Positions 1 through 13,709 of a DNA stretch of 64,000 nucleotides are shown piece by piece. The notes under the pieces are model-generated. The model ran no database searches and was not told the DNA's origin. It saw nothing but the letters and a program-made list of their open reading frames with translations. The stretch covers positions 5,270,001-5,334,000 of the forward strand of contig CM082592.2 in the NCBI GenBank assembly GCA_040954595.2, written 5' to 3'. Every line of letters starts with the position of its first letter. The first letter of the stretch is position 1. This stretch comes from Balanoglossus misakiensis. Lineage: Eukaryota > Hemichordata. The translations under genes and the position numbers were made by a program.

Positions 1-86
1 GGTTTGATCGCGCCCAGCATAAGACGCGAAAACCATTTCATCAGGGCCATTGTGCGAACGTGTCCCGCAGTAGACCGCATGTAACA

Positions 87-3000
87 ATGTGCGAACCAGG
101 CACGCTCACAGCTTTACAAAAAGAGTTGATTGCCTCTCTGCTAAACTCCGGCATCAGCAAAGACGAATTAATCAGTGAGATCCAGTGCTTTTCACCGGCA
201 GAAACTACATATGACGAGGAAATCGTGAAAGGCGACGATCTGCAAAATGGGAGCCCGATTTCCGAAGCGAACGACGACGAAAGTCACGACGCCGAAGAAA
301 GTTCGTCGGTTGCAAGTTTGCAAAACCACGACAGCAGAGTCGCAGAAACTTTAGAAAGTGGCAACGAAACCCTCAGCGGGCTCAGTCTGAAAGATCAACT
401 ACTACGGTAAGACAGTGTTGTTTTCTAACGTCTTTTATTACTTCTACGACCCGTGACCTCTGGTTACTCATTACCCCTTTATTTCCTTTAATAAGTCATC
501 GCCAAAATTTTATGTACTATTAACATAATGTAGTGGAAGTGTAGACCGTTCCTTGGGGCGACAACTTTCTCTGAAACTTTCTTGGTTCCAATCCGACGCC
601 AGACTGGAAGTTCCCGAACGAAAAAGCAGCTAAAACAACATGGCGCTTACAACACCTGTCGTAGTAACAGGCAGTGTCGCTCCATGGGTGGTAAAGGAGT
701 CTTGTGCACGAAGCAAAAGGTGTAAATGTGCGCCATAAACCAGCACCTAAACACCCAGTTTCACACTTGTGTTCGAACGCCTTTCTTTCCAGCAACCTGA
801 AGGTAGATGTTCATTTGTTTGCGCGCTTGCGACGTTCTTTTGTTGAACAAAAAGTATCAGTTTTCAATGATTTTTTTGTGTGTGTGCGGCTGGAGTATAA
901 ATTTACACAGACGTAATCGCTTCTTGTTGAAGTATCTTTTTTTGTGTGTGTAAAGCGAATGCGTTTGTTGAAATGCGTATATACATCTTGGCAATCGACA
1001 TGCGACACATCCCCCGCAGTATGACTCGGTCTTTCCGTACCAGGCGCGCGGGGCACTTTTTTGGAGAGAATTTTTGCCGCGCCAGGTACGACCTAGCGCA
1101 GCTGCACAACGTAAGAGATGAGCAAATAGATAACATATCGACATAATTGGGTCTCCACGCAGCTAGGAGAAAAACAACCCGCGAAAGAAGGCTCCAAAAC
1201 GCGCCTTAAATTTGCTTCACCACGTCTTAGAAAAGTTTCTCAGAACGTCTGGGCGACAGTTGTAAATTAATTGAACGGGTTGAATAACAACAGAATCAAG
1301 ACCAGAAATGGCTAATATGTAATCCTGATTTACTGTGTTTGGGTAGATTATTTCACTGGGTCTACATTAATTACTCACCAAACATTGTCAAAATTTCACG
1401 TTATTGTCAAACTTCAACGCTGTCAATATCTGCGCTGATCTTAACAGGTTACTTAATATGGGGTTAATACAAGTCCCAACCTTCGTCCCGGGAAAATTTA
1501 AAATAAAAAGATAGAAAAACTTGAGAAGTAAAACAGAAAATTGAGACGTGAACTTTGGACAGTTTCAGTTTGCCAAGTCAAAACGAATTAGCATCTAAAC
1601 GAGTCAACAACATGGTGGTTAGATAACAGTGGTCAGAAATTTTGAAGATTTCAGATCAGATGGTACAAAATTCCACTTTTTGTGTATCTATTCAACAAAA
1701 AACACAAGAAAAATTGCCAGTTCAAGATTTCCCCGCTCACTTCCCATTCTCGATTCCCAAGTCTTGCTTGTATTTCTGATTTGCTGAGAAGAGCAAATGA
1801 ACAAAAAAAAATCTAATCTGTAAATCTGATCAGCACATGTAGCCTTGTTGCTCATCACAGCAACACTCAAGTCAGGGCTTGCCCACTTGGAGTGAATTTT
1901 GGATCAGAGAAATGGACGATAATTTGTTCTTTAAAAAAGGTCCTAAAAAATGAAGCAATAAACATAAAACCTTAAAAAAATTGACTTTTTTTCAGGATTT
2001 TTTGAAAGCCATTATTATTACATGTATGTTAAATCTTGGAGCCTTTGAAACATGGCTCATGAATATCAACCATCTTGTTTTCAAATTTGTGGGGAAAAAG
2101 TACAATATAGATAAAAAAAAAGATTATTTTATGAAACATTTTAATGCCAGCTAGTGTGGTCTAGAAAAAGAAATAGTTGGAAGAGTCTGATAAAATCTTG
2201 TGGTTCATATTTAGGGGATGTGTCAGGGTAATTGTGAAAAATAAACTGCATAGTTACGAACAATCACTTGCTTGATGAGTCAAAATGTAAACAAATGTAA
2301 CAGAAATTGAGTTATTGTAGGCAGAATCATGAAAAAACGTAAATGTTGTCCGCCTAATGAAAAACAAAATCATGCTTGAAGATGTTAAAAGAAAAAGTTT
2401 ACAAGGGAAAATTTCTCTTGACTTCCATTCCAAATAAAAGTTGATTTATGTGAAATCACCTTGGGGCACTATTGAGAGAGTTGATTTTCTGTGAAAAGAG
2501 AGAACTTCACAAGGGTTGAGGTATTTATTCTGTCACGGATCAAATGAAAGACTATTTTGGCAGTCAACAAACTTGAAAATGACCAGGTGTTTAGACACGC
2601 ACTGAACATCTGACTGATGTAACAATACAAGTTTACTTTTGTCCCCGTGGCCTAAAACGTCCATCTCATCAATCACAACGTGGGACACTTCAAACCGACG
2701 CGTCTTTAGTTGCTTAGCGCTGATGCGAGCTGCTTAATTTATCCAGTGGAGAGAGAGAGAAAAAAAAGCAGAATAGGACGGTCAACATCATTAAAAGTGC
2801 ACAAAATTCATCACTGTGCGGTTTAATTGTCCGCGTACTTGTACGTGCAAATTTACATTACGTATCCTTGGCCTAAAGAAAAAAGTGCCACTCCCGATCC
2901 CGCCCGGACAACAAGAGGACAACACATGATGTTTCATTTTGGCATGACGCATTTTTTAAAAAAAAGGATGCTATGCTTCTGTGTGGTTTTTTTTTTTTGG

Positions 3001-6000
3001 GGGGGGGAGGGGCGAAAAGACGAGTTGATACAACTTTAGAAAGAGCAGAGCGACAGAGGAATTTCGAAGATAGCTCATCACTGGCACGAACGCGCCAGAT
3101 TGACCCGATTGATCAGCGACATCCGCGGTAATAAATGCACCGCAGGTTCGCCTAGGTGACTGGTACTGGGTGGAATTACCGCAGACTGATATCATTGTAA
3201 ATTACCCTGTCAGTTTGCACTGGGTGTCACCGAGTCAAAATATACAGCCTCGCTTGTTTGCTTTGTCCTGTTACCAACTTACAGCATTGGAGCAAAAATT
3301 CAACCCGTGGTTGAAACCTAACAGAGGGGCTTTCAATTTTTATCGCAATCCTCACTTATATATAACTGTACAATTTGTTTGAATCAGTGGTTAATTTTTA
3401 TGCGGAATTCATTAAATATCAAAAGGCACAGTTACGCTAAATAATTTAAATGTTATCAATATTGCACTAGCATATTCACAAAATGGATATTTGTTACTGG
3501 AATATAAATCGGACAGAAAAATCTGACATAAAAAAGAAAGGGACAATTATTAGAAACAGATAAAAAAGAAAAGGGATAAAAACCTCTTAGAGGGACAACA
3601 GAACATCTACTACTACAGGAAGTACAGTTTCAGTGGCCTATATAATTAATGACATTAGCATTCAAATGAAAATGTACACAACTCATTTCAAATAGGACAG
3701 AAAATATAGGTTGGAAAAAATGCAATTTTGTAGTTGTCCAAGTGTTGTTGATCAAATCAGACATTTCCTACATAGTATTGATGAACTTAATGTATGATTT
3801 TAAATTTTGCCTATTTGGCAGAATGATTCTTTGTTTTGGATATGATTGGGAACATTTACATCATTGTGGTGACCGACAACCTAAAATGCCTGTCGCCGCA
3901 CTGTGTGTGGTGTGCTCAGTTCATGAAGTATTTACACCATCATGCCATTTTGCTCGATGATGTCATCCGCTAACTGGAAAACCGCTGTTTTTAATTCTGA
4001 GAGTCTACTATAAAGCCATAAATATAAACAACACTGACCAAACAAAATGAAAAAATAATTTTTTTTTTGTTTCTGCCATAATGTTCAACCACTACAACTG
4101 CCTTCAACCAACCCCGATTTATCCACCAATAGAAACGCCCGTCTTTCTCAGCACAAACAGCATTCGAAATGAAAGCCGTGCTTTCATTGGACAGCGATCT
4201 GCCTTCACAGTCACCTGTTCACTGGTTTCAACACAGGGCCACAAATTATATTTTTGTTACACTCAGGACAAGAGCCTTGGTAATAAAATCATAAGTTGTT
4301 TTGTTCTGATATATACAGTACAGGCACGCTGACGTGACAGTGATCGGAAATTTATTACTGTGTCCAGGGTAAACACCAATGACCATAACCAAAGAGTTAG
4401 ACAAAGAGAGAGACGTGTCCCTCGAATTGCTTTCCGGTTCCAGTTCTGGTTTTCTGAAATTTGACATGTTGTTGAAATGTTTACGACACGTTTAGCATTT
4501 CGCACGTCAGTTGTCCGACATTTTTTTCAAGTTCAGATCACACACAGTGACATACCACGTTCTGAACAGGGTCTCTTTCATCATGTCCAAACTCTCAGAC
4601 TCGCTGTGGTGACTTTTCTGAGGAGCTCATTTTTGGCAGGAAACAGCATGGAGAAACAAGAACCGCATTCATGGTTGTGTGTGCTCTCAAAATTTCTCTG
4701 ACTTCACCTACATGAACCTAAAACCTATTTTAATATTTTTAGTGTAAATTCCAACAGAGTATAAAACTTATTACAGCCTTCGCCACTTGTTGGTGTCAAA
4801 ATTCACAACGGAAAGAAAACATTTTCAGGCATAAATTTCGATCGTTTCCATTTCTCATTAAATAATTATCAGTAACATACAAGCCACAATGAATTGAATT
4901 AATCGATTTCTGTAAAATCTCTAAATTATCACTCGCCAGAAATTAAAAAAATATGGGCACAAAATTTGGCGGGAAGTGTTATTTAGTCTATATCTTCAGT
5001 TGACCAGTCCCTGCAAGATTTTTTTTTCTACTAAAGTATATTAATTTATCATGCCTTGCCTAATTTGAAGGTTGCCTCTATTTATCTTCTGGTGATCTAC
5101 CGTAGAGTTACTTTGGCATTTTGTGGCGATTTTTGCTGCCGACCCGTTTGGCATCCCAAGGTTGCAGGTCACACTGATAGGAGGGATGACACCAAATCAA
5201 AGGTTGATATGAAAACATAGGCTTGGCCAAAGAGATTATATGCCAGATAAAAAAGGATGGGAGAAATTTTCAAACAAAAGCCATCTTTAAAGTTTACACA
5301 TTGTAAAAATAAGATGCAACGCCAAAGCGAAAATGTACTGTTTTAGATGTGCCATTCATGCCTGTCGGAGAATGCAGGTCATTTGTTAATACTACACCAA
5401 TTTTTACACCTCTCACTAGACGTCACATCAATAACACTCTATAAAATTTAATGTTTAAGGATCACCGGTGCTCACAGTTGGTCTGGGTAATAATGCAACA
5501 CTATGGTGGTCCGGAGTCCCCTTGCTAAAAGTCGCGGTTCCTTCCTTGTTTTTACATTAAACCCCAACCACTGAAGGTTAGCAAGGACAGGGGTATTTCA
5601 CATCCAGGACACATGTCAGAAAAAATAGCGACGTTTCAGGCACAGACTGATGTCTCGCACAATAAACGTTCAAATTTCTGTTTGACCAGTGATAAATCTG
5701 TCTCAGCTGTCAGGACTGACATTTCGCAAGCAATTCTCGTGTTTTGGTTTCAGTCACTCGACTGCAGAATTGCTGTCAACATTTGAACTCATAGACCGAT
5801 AGACTTCAGATATCTTGTGGGATTAATTATGCCGTGATAAAATAAACAAATTTCAGCAAAATTTGTCCTGAGTTGACATGAGTGGAGTGAAGCAAACATT
5901 TGAAATATTGCAAAAGAAAAATATGGTTATTTCTAACCATATCAGTGTCACTAAAACGACGTCTATAACCATTGTTGGCGTCAGAATCTGGACTACATGT

Positions 6001-9000
6001 ACCATGCTCCACATTTGTGCAGTAATGAGTTTGTCTTTTGCATTTTGATAATGGCTCTGCTTTATATGTGTACATAACATAATTTTCTGTGTGGCAGTGT
6101 TTCCACAGAGATATTAAAATTGATTTAAAAATGCCCTCTCCCAATTGCGCCATATGTTTGTGCTTCCACAATTTAATTTGGTGAAATATCTGATATAAGA
6201 ATTGTCCCGATAGCGTTGTTTTGAAGTACTGATTTTCTCTCTCTCTTCGTAAACCAGTTGGTGCCAACTATGATCCACGGCTGTGTTCCATACAAGTGTC
6301 AACATAGGTCTCTACATTGTGGGCAATTTTACAACATTTTGTCATTCTGAATTCTGTTTACCGAGTTTGGCAATAAAAAACCTGGAGTGGACACTTTTAT
6401 TTTCCCCTTTTCTTTTAACCATTGAAATCAGCGTTCACAAATGTAACTGTAAAGCATGTTAACCCGCTTTTGAAGGAAACTTCCGATCGACCATCCAACT
6501 GGACCTGAAGTGGCATGGTCATGAGAAATGACCCCTTCCTTGGGTTCTTTTTTAGTAACACTTTTCACTTTGGACAGAATTACATTTGACCATCTGGGAA
6601 CACTGATCCATTCACAATTGATGACTGAAAAAAATAAATTTGCTTTTTTGTGTGATTCAGAGCGGACCCATGGAAAGTGGCCAAAATGATCAAGACGTAC
6701 ATGCAGCAACACAACATCCCGCAGAGGGAAGTGGTGGACGTGACCGGACTGAACCAAAGTCATCTCTCCCAGCATCTCAACAAGGGCACACCCATGAAGA
6801 ATGTCAAGAGGGCCCAGCTGTACGGCTGGTTCGAGAAGAAGCAGCACGAAATCATGAATCGTGAGTATACCTATATTTTGCTTTCACCACCGTGGTTCAG
6901 TCCAAACCCATCGTTTTCTATGGCAGGGTTGGACCTCTGAAGAGGGAACTGGGGGTGAAAGGGTTAAACCCGAGTACAGGTGCAACATAGCTTTGAAATA
7001 AAACCATGGTACATGTACTTGGAAATGTACTGTATGATCAATTGGATATGTTCTTTTTCTTGTAACCATCAGCTTTTTAAAAACTAACCCCCGGGGTTTT
7101 ATGCATGGTTTTGGCGTTTTTCACTGCAAGATCTAACCCAAGATACAGAACCACTAAAAACAAGTGTCGGGCCAAAAGTCTTGTGTTGAAAAGGGTTGTA
7201 AAATTGCTTTCTTCCACCACCACTACCACGGACAGTAGAAATGAGATCTCGCAATCTCGAGATCTCTACTGTCTACGGCTTCATCCACATGTTCTCCAGC
7301 AGGGATACTTGAAAAGTGCCAACTTTACACCTGCCAGAAGTGGCTAGGGGTGACTCCACTGTCACCATGGTAATAACAGACTGTATGGCTTCAGCTGGTC
7401 TCACTTGTAGCCTGTTCAGATTATACTTGTTTTTACAGACGACTTGTCAAATACATGTACTAATAGAAGTGCATTTTAATCAGATTTGTCTCTCCAAGTA
7501 AATCCTAAGAGATTTGCCAAAAAGTGGGATTTCTGAAAAACACTCAAACATTAATGTTCACCAAAGTTTGTTTATTGTTTTTTTAAGTGACTGCGTAGTG
7601 CCTGTGAAATATTTTGATTTTTCATCTCCACCAAGAATCCCACACCCCAAATTTTCCCATGGCATGAGCAATTTTGTCAATGTTTGATTAAAAGATCTGC
7701 CATGTTTGAACTAGAAGTTGTGCTCCCTTCTCCCAACAGTCTCACTATCCTTTGGCACAGTTCAATCATGTAACAATTTCTGTTTCAATATTGTTTAATA
7801 TCCACATAATTGAGATTGGTCTGGAGACAATCTTGCGCCTTAGCAACACCCAGTAATCCCTTCTCCTGGTTCTTGGTAACAAGAGGATGGTGTTTGCTCT
7901 CCGCTTTATCCCTCCAAAATCTCTCTGTTGCAACTTTCTCCAACACAATAGAGATGTTTGCGGCTGATAACAAGATTAGTGTCTGCCCATGTTTGGTTTT
8001 GAATGCCAGTGAAAACAATACCTGGCTCTCCGCTTTTGTGTGGATTTTAACTTTAGCTGATTTCGCTGATTAAATTGCTTGATTAGTGGGATTAGAGGCA
8101 TTTTCATGGAAGAAAGAGCAGGTGTGCCATTGAAATATGTTGTCCCACAAGTCTGCTTGGGCAGGAATGGCCCAGTGTCATGTGTTGGTGAATTGTTGTC
8201 TCCACTGCGGTCTTGGGTAGGGGACTTGCTGAACCACGGTCTAACAACTGGCTTTGTCCTTCAAGAGCAGTTTTTTTTGCAACATCGAAACTAAATCATT
8301 TAAGTTCTTAGTTTTGTCATAGACAGTCTATCTCTATGGTTTTGCCAACATGGAAAAATACCATGAACTAGAATATTCGAGAAATTTGAGATTTCACAGT
8401 CAATGTGTCGTATGGTACTGACAAACCTCGGCAGAGATAACATATTGCATCTCTGATAATTTAAAGTGGATAAATAATTTCTATGCAGCAGACATTGACG
8501 CCAAAATCTGTTTACATCATTTCATATAATAGCTGACGTAAAAAAAATCACAATGCCTTTTCATGATGGGCATATTTTTTTTCAACATTTCACATATCTG
8601 CTTGCTCTGATTACAACCTCATATTTTGTCCTCAATTGAAGCGTATTACAGTATGATAAATTAGAACAGGTACGCCTATGCCTACTTAGAGTTGATTTCA
8701 TCGCATTCCCTGGGAGAATAGAAAGTGATTTTCCATCAAGTAGGTCCCTGAATCAACAGGTGGTCGGGTTGGGAAAATTGCACTGTGACTGAAATCATTT
8801 GAATTATGGCACATTCCTTGTTTGTTAGCCGCTGTGCGACAACCCTGCCCTCTAAAAGCATGATTATCTTTCCCCGAAAGCAGCGAGTCAATTTGCATAT
8901 TTCTAGAAATATCTTTACTTTTACCCTTTCAACGCCATAGCCAACTTGACGCCATCGTCCTTCAAAAAATGAAACCTTTGTAAATTTTTCAACATTTTTA

Positions 9001-12000
9001 CCCAGATTTTGATTAGGAAATGAAGACAATGGAAATTTATTAACACTCTGTCTAAAAATTAGAGAAAAAATAGAGAAAAATGGGCGAAAATATTAAAATG
9101 TTGCACCACATGTTGACAGAAAATATGGCATTCAACGGGTTAACCCTGTACATGTAAGATGGAGAATTTTCTTGGGTCGCCAACTGACATGCACATGTAC
9201 ATGTAACTGGTACAACATATATCATTTCTAACAGTAAATGGAGGGAAAAAAATAGTATTTTTTTCATGATTTGCCTGGCAAAAAACATATCCTATTTCGT
9301 ATATCCTGCTCGCAAACAGGAGAAGTACAGTCATGATTTATAATACCATCACTTTGGAAATACCAGTCATTCTGGGCGTGTACATATGGCTTCCTTGTTT
9401 GCGGTTTGTGTTCACCCACTTGTCTACATAGTAATTCCCGAAAAGCTGATGTAATGGCTAAGATACATGTGACTCATCAAGCCAGGAAGGGTGGGTGGGT
9501 TTGGCATGAACTTACAAATTCTAAAAAAATCGTAGTGCCAGGTACAGACTTGGACACGGCAAAAGCAAATGTGTTAGCTTGGTCATTTATAATACATTAT
9601 GGAAACTTTTATCCCAGCCTCTATTGAACTCACAAGACTGAATTTTTGTACAAAATTTTTTTTTCTTCATTAAACTGCAGAAAAGTTACAATTGTTGTTA
9701 ATTAAATTTGCACCTATTCTAGCTTTATACAAAGGTTAGATTGACTTGTATTACTTGGCTAGCAACACATTGCTATGGTGATTAAACCAAGTCTCACGAG
9801 CTCTCGCAACGAGCAGAAAATCGTTTATTACCGAGTATTAAAGGTGCTAACGCCCGCGCAGATTTTTTGAACTTCACAGATTTTGCCCAGGTGGAGAACA
9901 ACAACGAGGAAGGGGAAACCCCCAGCAAGAGGATGAGGAGGAACCGTTTCAAGTGGGGACCCGCATCACAGACCATCCTGTACAGGGCATACCAACACAA
10001 CAGAAACCCGAGCAAGGAGGAGAGAGAGACACTGGTCGTGGAGTGCAATGCGTAAGTACGATCAAAAATTGGACTTGGCAATTTCCGTGATAACTGTTGA
10101 GATTTTACATCCTGGTGCAGGTACTAGCACAACATAGACAGTGTTTTTGGAAGGGGATCGAGTCCCCTGCTCAAGAAAACACTGTGTGATTAGCAGATAC
10201 GCCACCTTTTAAAGCATTGTGAATCAGCTTTCAATTTTCAAATTTGCAATTTTCTTGGCTTCAAAGCAGAGAACTGTGAACGTTTACAGACAGCACAACA
10301 ATAAAAGTACCTGGATGTAAAGGTCATACAAAGGTCACGCAAGTGGCCACTTGGAGTGGAGAGAGGCACAAATAAAAGTTATTTCCATAAGCAAACACGG
10401 ACCATGCTTATTGCTAGTGTGTAAATGCGTGTGCTTGTTTGTACTGCTAACCACAGGATTGCTCCAATCTACACCTGGCAGTAAAGCAATTGCAAATGTA
10501 CTTGTTTACATGGTACAAGCCGAACTTTTCACCTAGACCGTAGTACCTCTTTTAAGAGATCAAAGAAAGAAATTGGGTATACATGTATATAAAAATGAAA
10601 ATAATCATTGAAATAACCTTTAAAAAAGTATGACAACTGGTCAACTAACACCACTGATATGATGTCGATTTCAGAGCTGAGTGTCGTCAAAGAGGTGTCT
10701 CACCGTCGCAGTGTGCAGGGCTAGGCTCCAATCTCGTCACCGAAGTACGTGTATACAACTGGTTTGCTAACAGGAGGAAAGAAGAAGCATTCAAAAACAA
10801 ACTTGCCATGGAGAACAACATGAATTATCAACTTTCAAACTCATCACCAGGTTTGTATAGAAAAGATTTTGTTACACTTGTTATGTGCGAGGAATTATTA
10901 CTACCGGTAATATTAGAAATATTTTGGGGCGTGTTCTTTGAGTTGTAAAATCTGGGCATAAGGATTGATGGTTTGATTTGTTCTTACGAATTTTCACATT
11001 TTGGGTGATATTTTCATGAGGTGCCCACATTTTAACACATATTTAGCTAATTTCAGTAAAAAGACATTTAAACTAAAATGGTTGAAAGGCATAACACTGG
11101 TTGAACATGCATGTATATTTGAAGTCATAACATTTTTATTTTATATAACCATGATTGTTTCTACATTAAATCAGTAATGTCATGGATTTTTTTAAAGACT
11201 AATTTAAAATTAAACAATCAGAATGGTGGTACAGATGAAATATGCATACATGCAAATAGAAATTAACATACATTAAAATATCTGGGTGTTTATGCTCATG
11301 AGTTGTATCATTAGTCATCTTATGAAAAGGATAGAGTTCATAAATTTTTTGACATGAATTTTTTCACATTCAACCCCAAAATTGTTGCATTTCACTGCAT
11401 GTTAAAAGTAACTGTCATTATTACCATTATCGTCATTTGTCTTTTGTGAAGATTGTAATCTTCACGATGACGTTTCAGGCCTGGAGCAGATCCAGACGGC
11501 CACGGCGACGGCCGAGAACGGCAACACAGTCAACGTGCTGGTCGGAGGAGGGCAGCAGAGCCAGGTGGCGGCCATGATGGAGAATGCAGCCATCACCTCG
11601 CTGGCCAGTCTTGACGCCAGCAATTTGCAGTTGTTGAACGCGGTTAAAAACACAGTTGGAGTGACTGTCACGTCACCCTCGATGGTAGGTTTATATTATT
11701 GTCAGAAGGCAAATTTTGGAACAAGTCAACAGCCCTCAAAATGGGATTGAAAATATCATCGATATCACTATTTTGAAACACACTGCCTTGAAACAATCTG
11801 GTTACAATGATTTCAGCAGTTGTAATATGTGGTGATGCAGCGATAAACTGATGGATTTAGAAAAATGCAAAAAACCATGAATTTGAGACACCAACAACAA
11901 AAATATACGAGACTATGTGTGTGATGCAAATAATATGCATAATGGCATTATCATTGTTGTGGGCATGCTCAAGTCACAAGTTGACACCTGGCAGCTAGGT

Positions 12001-13709
12001 AAAATGTCTCAAGGACTGCGTAACCGGTGAAATATCACTGCTTGATCGCAACGTCTGTGCCAGTCAACATGATACCGCTTATGTCCTGTGAGATTCCTGT
12101 GTGGCTTGCGACTGGACGATCAAAATTAAGTGACAGCTAGCTATATAGTGCAGTGATTTCACTCGGTCGTCTTTTTTGCCTTTACAGAGCCACAGCAGCA
12201 AGCTACCACCGGTCAGCACGCTCTCCAACAGTTACAACTCACAGCACAGCATGCAACAACAACAACAAGCACACGCCTTACAACAACAACAACAACAACA
12301 GAGTACGCAACAACAACAGCAACAGAGCCTCTCGCAAAACACCAGCTCCCACCACTCGGTCATGCTGACCCCGCCCTCGCCGTCCGCCGCCAACCAGCGG
12401 ATGCAGTCGCAGACGACGGCGCAGATGATGATGAACCTGCAGCACCAGCAGCAACACCAGCAGCAGTTGTTGCTGCAGCACAATTACATCCAACTCGCCA
12501 ATGCAGGTGAGCGGTCAGGTTATGGACTGTAAATACAATGCGCAGAGGCGTGGCATTGAAGAGGTGTTATAACTATGGCTGTTACTCATATACAGGCTTT
12601 GATGAGAAACTAAAGACTGAACACCATCAAGCTGTCCAGCGTAGAACAAACAAAAAAAACAGTTTACATTTTGGAGAAAAATACTGAAAAAATAGCCAAA
12701 AAAGCTTGAGTTATTGGGGCTTATTAACCCTTTCACCACAGTGGTTTGGTCCAAGTCTATTGTTTTCTATGGTAAACCTGGACCTCTGTAGAGGCAACTG
12801 GGGATGAAAGGGTTAATTAAGTGACCGTACGCGACACCGGTGACTGTTCATGCTGCAAACTGAAATGTTGAATTTCAGGTCTTACTGGAGGACAGCCGCA
12901 ACAGCCGCACCAACAAGCACCCAAACACTTACAGCATGTTGCCATGGCGCTCTCCTCCCAACAGCAACAGCAGCTGCAACAAATCCATGTCTCTCAGTCC
13001 TCTCCCATCGCCTTGACAACAATCCCCATGAGACTGGACGGTCTCAATTTATCCAAAAATCAAGTGCTGTCCAATAATAACAGTGGCGAGATCAAGGAGG
13101 AGACATCTAATACCGCGAATGGTATGTACTTTTCACCATAACAATACACCCTTTCCCCCCCGCCCGCCATGTTCATGATTTTGTTTGTTTCACATGCCCA
13201 GACATCGCAAGCACTGCCGAATCCCGTGAACACAAGAATAGCTTTTACCAGCTTTGGATGGAAGCCGGGAGCTGAGTGCAAGAGACATTGTAAGAATTTT
13301 TTTGACTTTGGAGCTGCATGTTTATTTTTTTTATTTTTACGGAGAAAGATTTCACATTTTATTTTATTTTATTTTTATTTATTTCTTCCCTCATTTCGTC
13401 ATCCTCATAAATTTACACTTAGATTAATCCACCCTGCTCAAAACCTTCAGGAAACTTCCCCTTTTTTTCTCTTGAGCTAGGACCACCCCTATACCCCCCT
13501 CCCCTCCCCTACTAATCCAATCACCTATCCACGTGATTTTGATGGCCTCTTGTCTCGCTGCAGGTAACTACCAGACCCTGACCTTCATGCAGATAACAGC
13601 CGACGACAAGAACAGCCAACAGTCTCAAGGTCAAGGTGAAGACGACCCCACCAGTAACAGAACGCTAGAAGGGTACAACGTGGCCACAGAAGTTCAGACG
13701 TCAATGTAG
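87..13709 (+). CDS. HNF1: HNF1 homeobox transcription factor (single HNF1A/HNF1B-type gene), complete, 8 coding exons
   Basis: Atypical POU-homeodomain transcription factor; in vertebrates it binds GTTAATNATTAAC-type sites as a dimer and drives liver, kidney and gut genes. Coding exons: 87-406, 6661-6860, 9862-10051, 10675-10850, 11479-11684, 12188-12506, 12879-13121, 13564-13709. All introns are GT/AG, phases agree and the sum is 1800 nt (599 aa). Residues 1-35 match the dimerization domain ([20 protein letters not shown]). Exon 2 is the POU-specific domain ([20 protein letters not shown]). Exons 3 and 4 carry the homeodomain from about residue 197, with recognition helix [14 protein letters not shown] and an intron inside it after ECNA, as in vertebrates. 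Exon 6 has LPPVSTL, shared with human HNF1, then poly-Q from CAA/CAG runs and a TPPSP motif. ATG 87 is chosen because it puts the dimerization domain at the N-terminus as in the family. Exon 3 has a second in-frame acceptor 18 nt downstream (start 9880). The C-terminal activation region is poorly conserved. Confidence 0.95.
407..6660 (+). other. HNF1 intron 1 (6.25 kb), no gene recognised
   Basis: The interval is bounded by a GTAAGA donor at 407 and a TTCAG acceptor ending at 6660. It is AT-rich with poly-A and poly-T runs and a T/G tract near 2988-3010. Reading frames here (for example 5827-6267 on the minus strand) look like chance ORFs with no recognisable domain. Enhancers may be present but cannot be told from sequence alone. 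Confidence 0.6.
6880..6967. mobile_element. TTAA-type MITE copy 1 (piggyBac-like ends), in HNF1 intron 2
   Basis: About 88 bp. The right end reads GGTGAAAGGG followed by TTAA; the left end (CTTTCACC) has lost part of its terminus. The interior (GGTTCAGTCC, TTTTCTATGG, GGACCTCTG) is shared with copies at 12724 and 43696. CCCTTTCA ends next to TTAA resemble piggyBac-type target sites. The family assignment is inference. Confidence 0.6.
7221..7274. repeat. Imperfect hairpin in HNF1 intron 2
   Basis: The arm GACAGTAGA...GAGATCTCG pairs with CGAGATCTC...TACTGTC across a short loop, with a 3-nt bulge. No target-site duplication is evident; it could be a degraded fold-back element. Confidence 0.45.
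8921..9143. mobile_element. Possible longer TTAA-flanked MITE with degraded inverted ends
   Basis: The left end (CCCTTTCAACGCCATAG) and the reverse complement of the right end (CCCGTTGAATGCCATAT) match at most positions. The right end abuts TTAA at 9140-9143. The ~220-bp interior is AT-rich with no ORF of note. The ends resemble those of the 93-bp family at 12724. The degraded ends make this uncertain. Confidence 0.4.
10139..10184. mobile_element. Short nested hairpin with CAGTGTTTT ends (hAT-like mini-element)
   Basis: A 46-bp sequence in HNF1 intron 3. The outer arms CAGTGTTTT and AAAACACTG enclose an inner dyad AGGGGA-TCGAG-TCCCCT. The ends match those of the larger element at 44279-44431. 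No 8-bp target-site duplication is visible, so the hAT assignment rests only on the CAGTG termini. Confidence 0.45.
12724..12816. mobile_element. TTAA-type MITE copy 2 (best-preserved copy)
   Basis: 93 bp in HNF1 intron 6. TTAA at 12724-12727 is followed by CCCTTTCACC; the right end GGATGAAAGGG is followed by TTAA at 12813-12816. Inverted termini plus flanking TTAA are what a non-autonomous piggyBac-type element would show. The interior is shared with copies at 6880 and 43696. It carries no coding capacity. Confidence 0.7.
13202..13275 (+). other. Possible alternative last exon of HNF1
   Basis: After an acceptor-like CATGCCCAG, a 74-nt frame continues in the phase left by exon 7 (one base), giving [17 protein letters not shown] and seven further codons before TGA at 13273-13275. 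Joined to exon 7 it would replace the C-terminus encoded at 13564-13709. The phase fit may be chance and no conserved motif supports it. Confidence 0.25.

Noticed and set aside
5827-6267. 146-residue minus-strand ORF in HNF1 intron 1
   Set aside because: No domain, low-complexity composition and no flanking splice signals; chance ORF.
12232-12493. Cys-rich and Leu-rich minus-strand ORFs opposite HNF1 exon 6
   Set aside because: Reverse translation of the CAA/CAG poly-Q tract; not independent genes.
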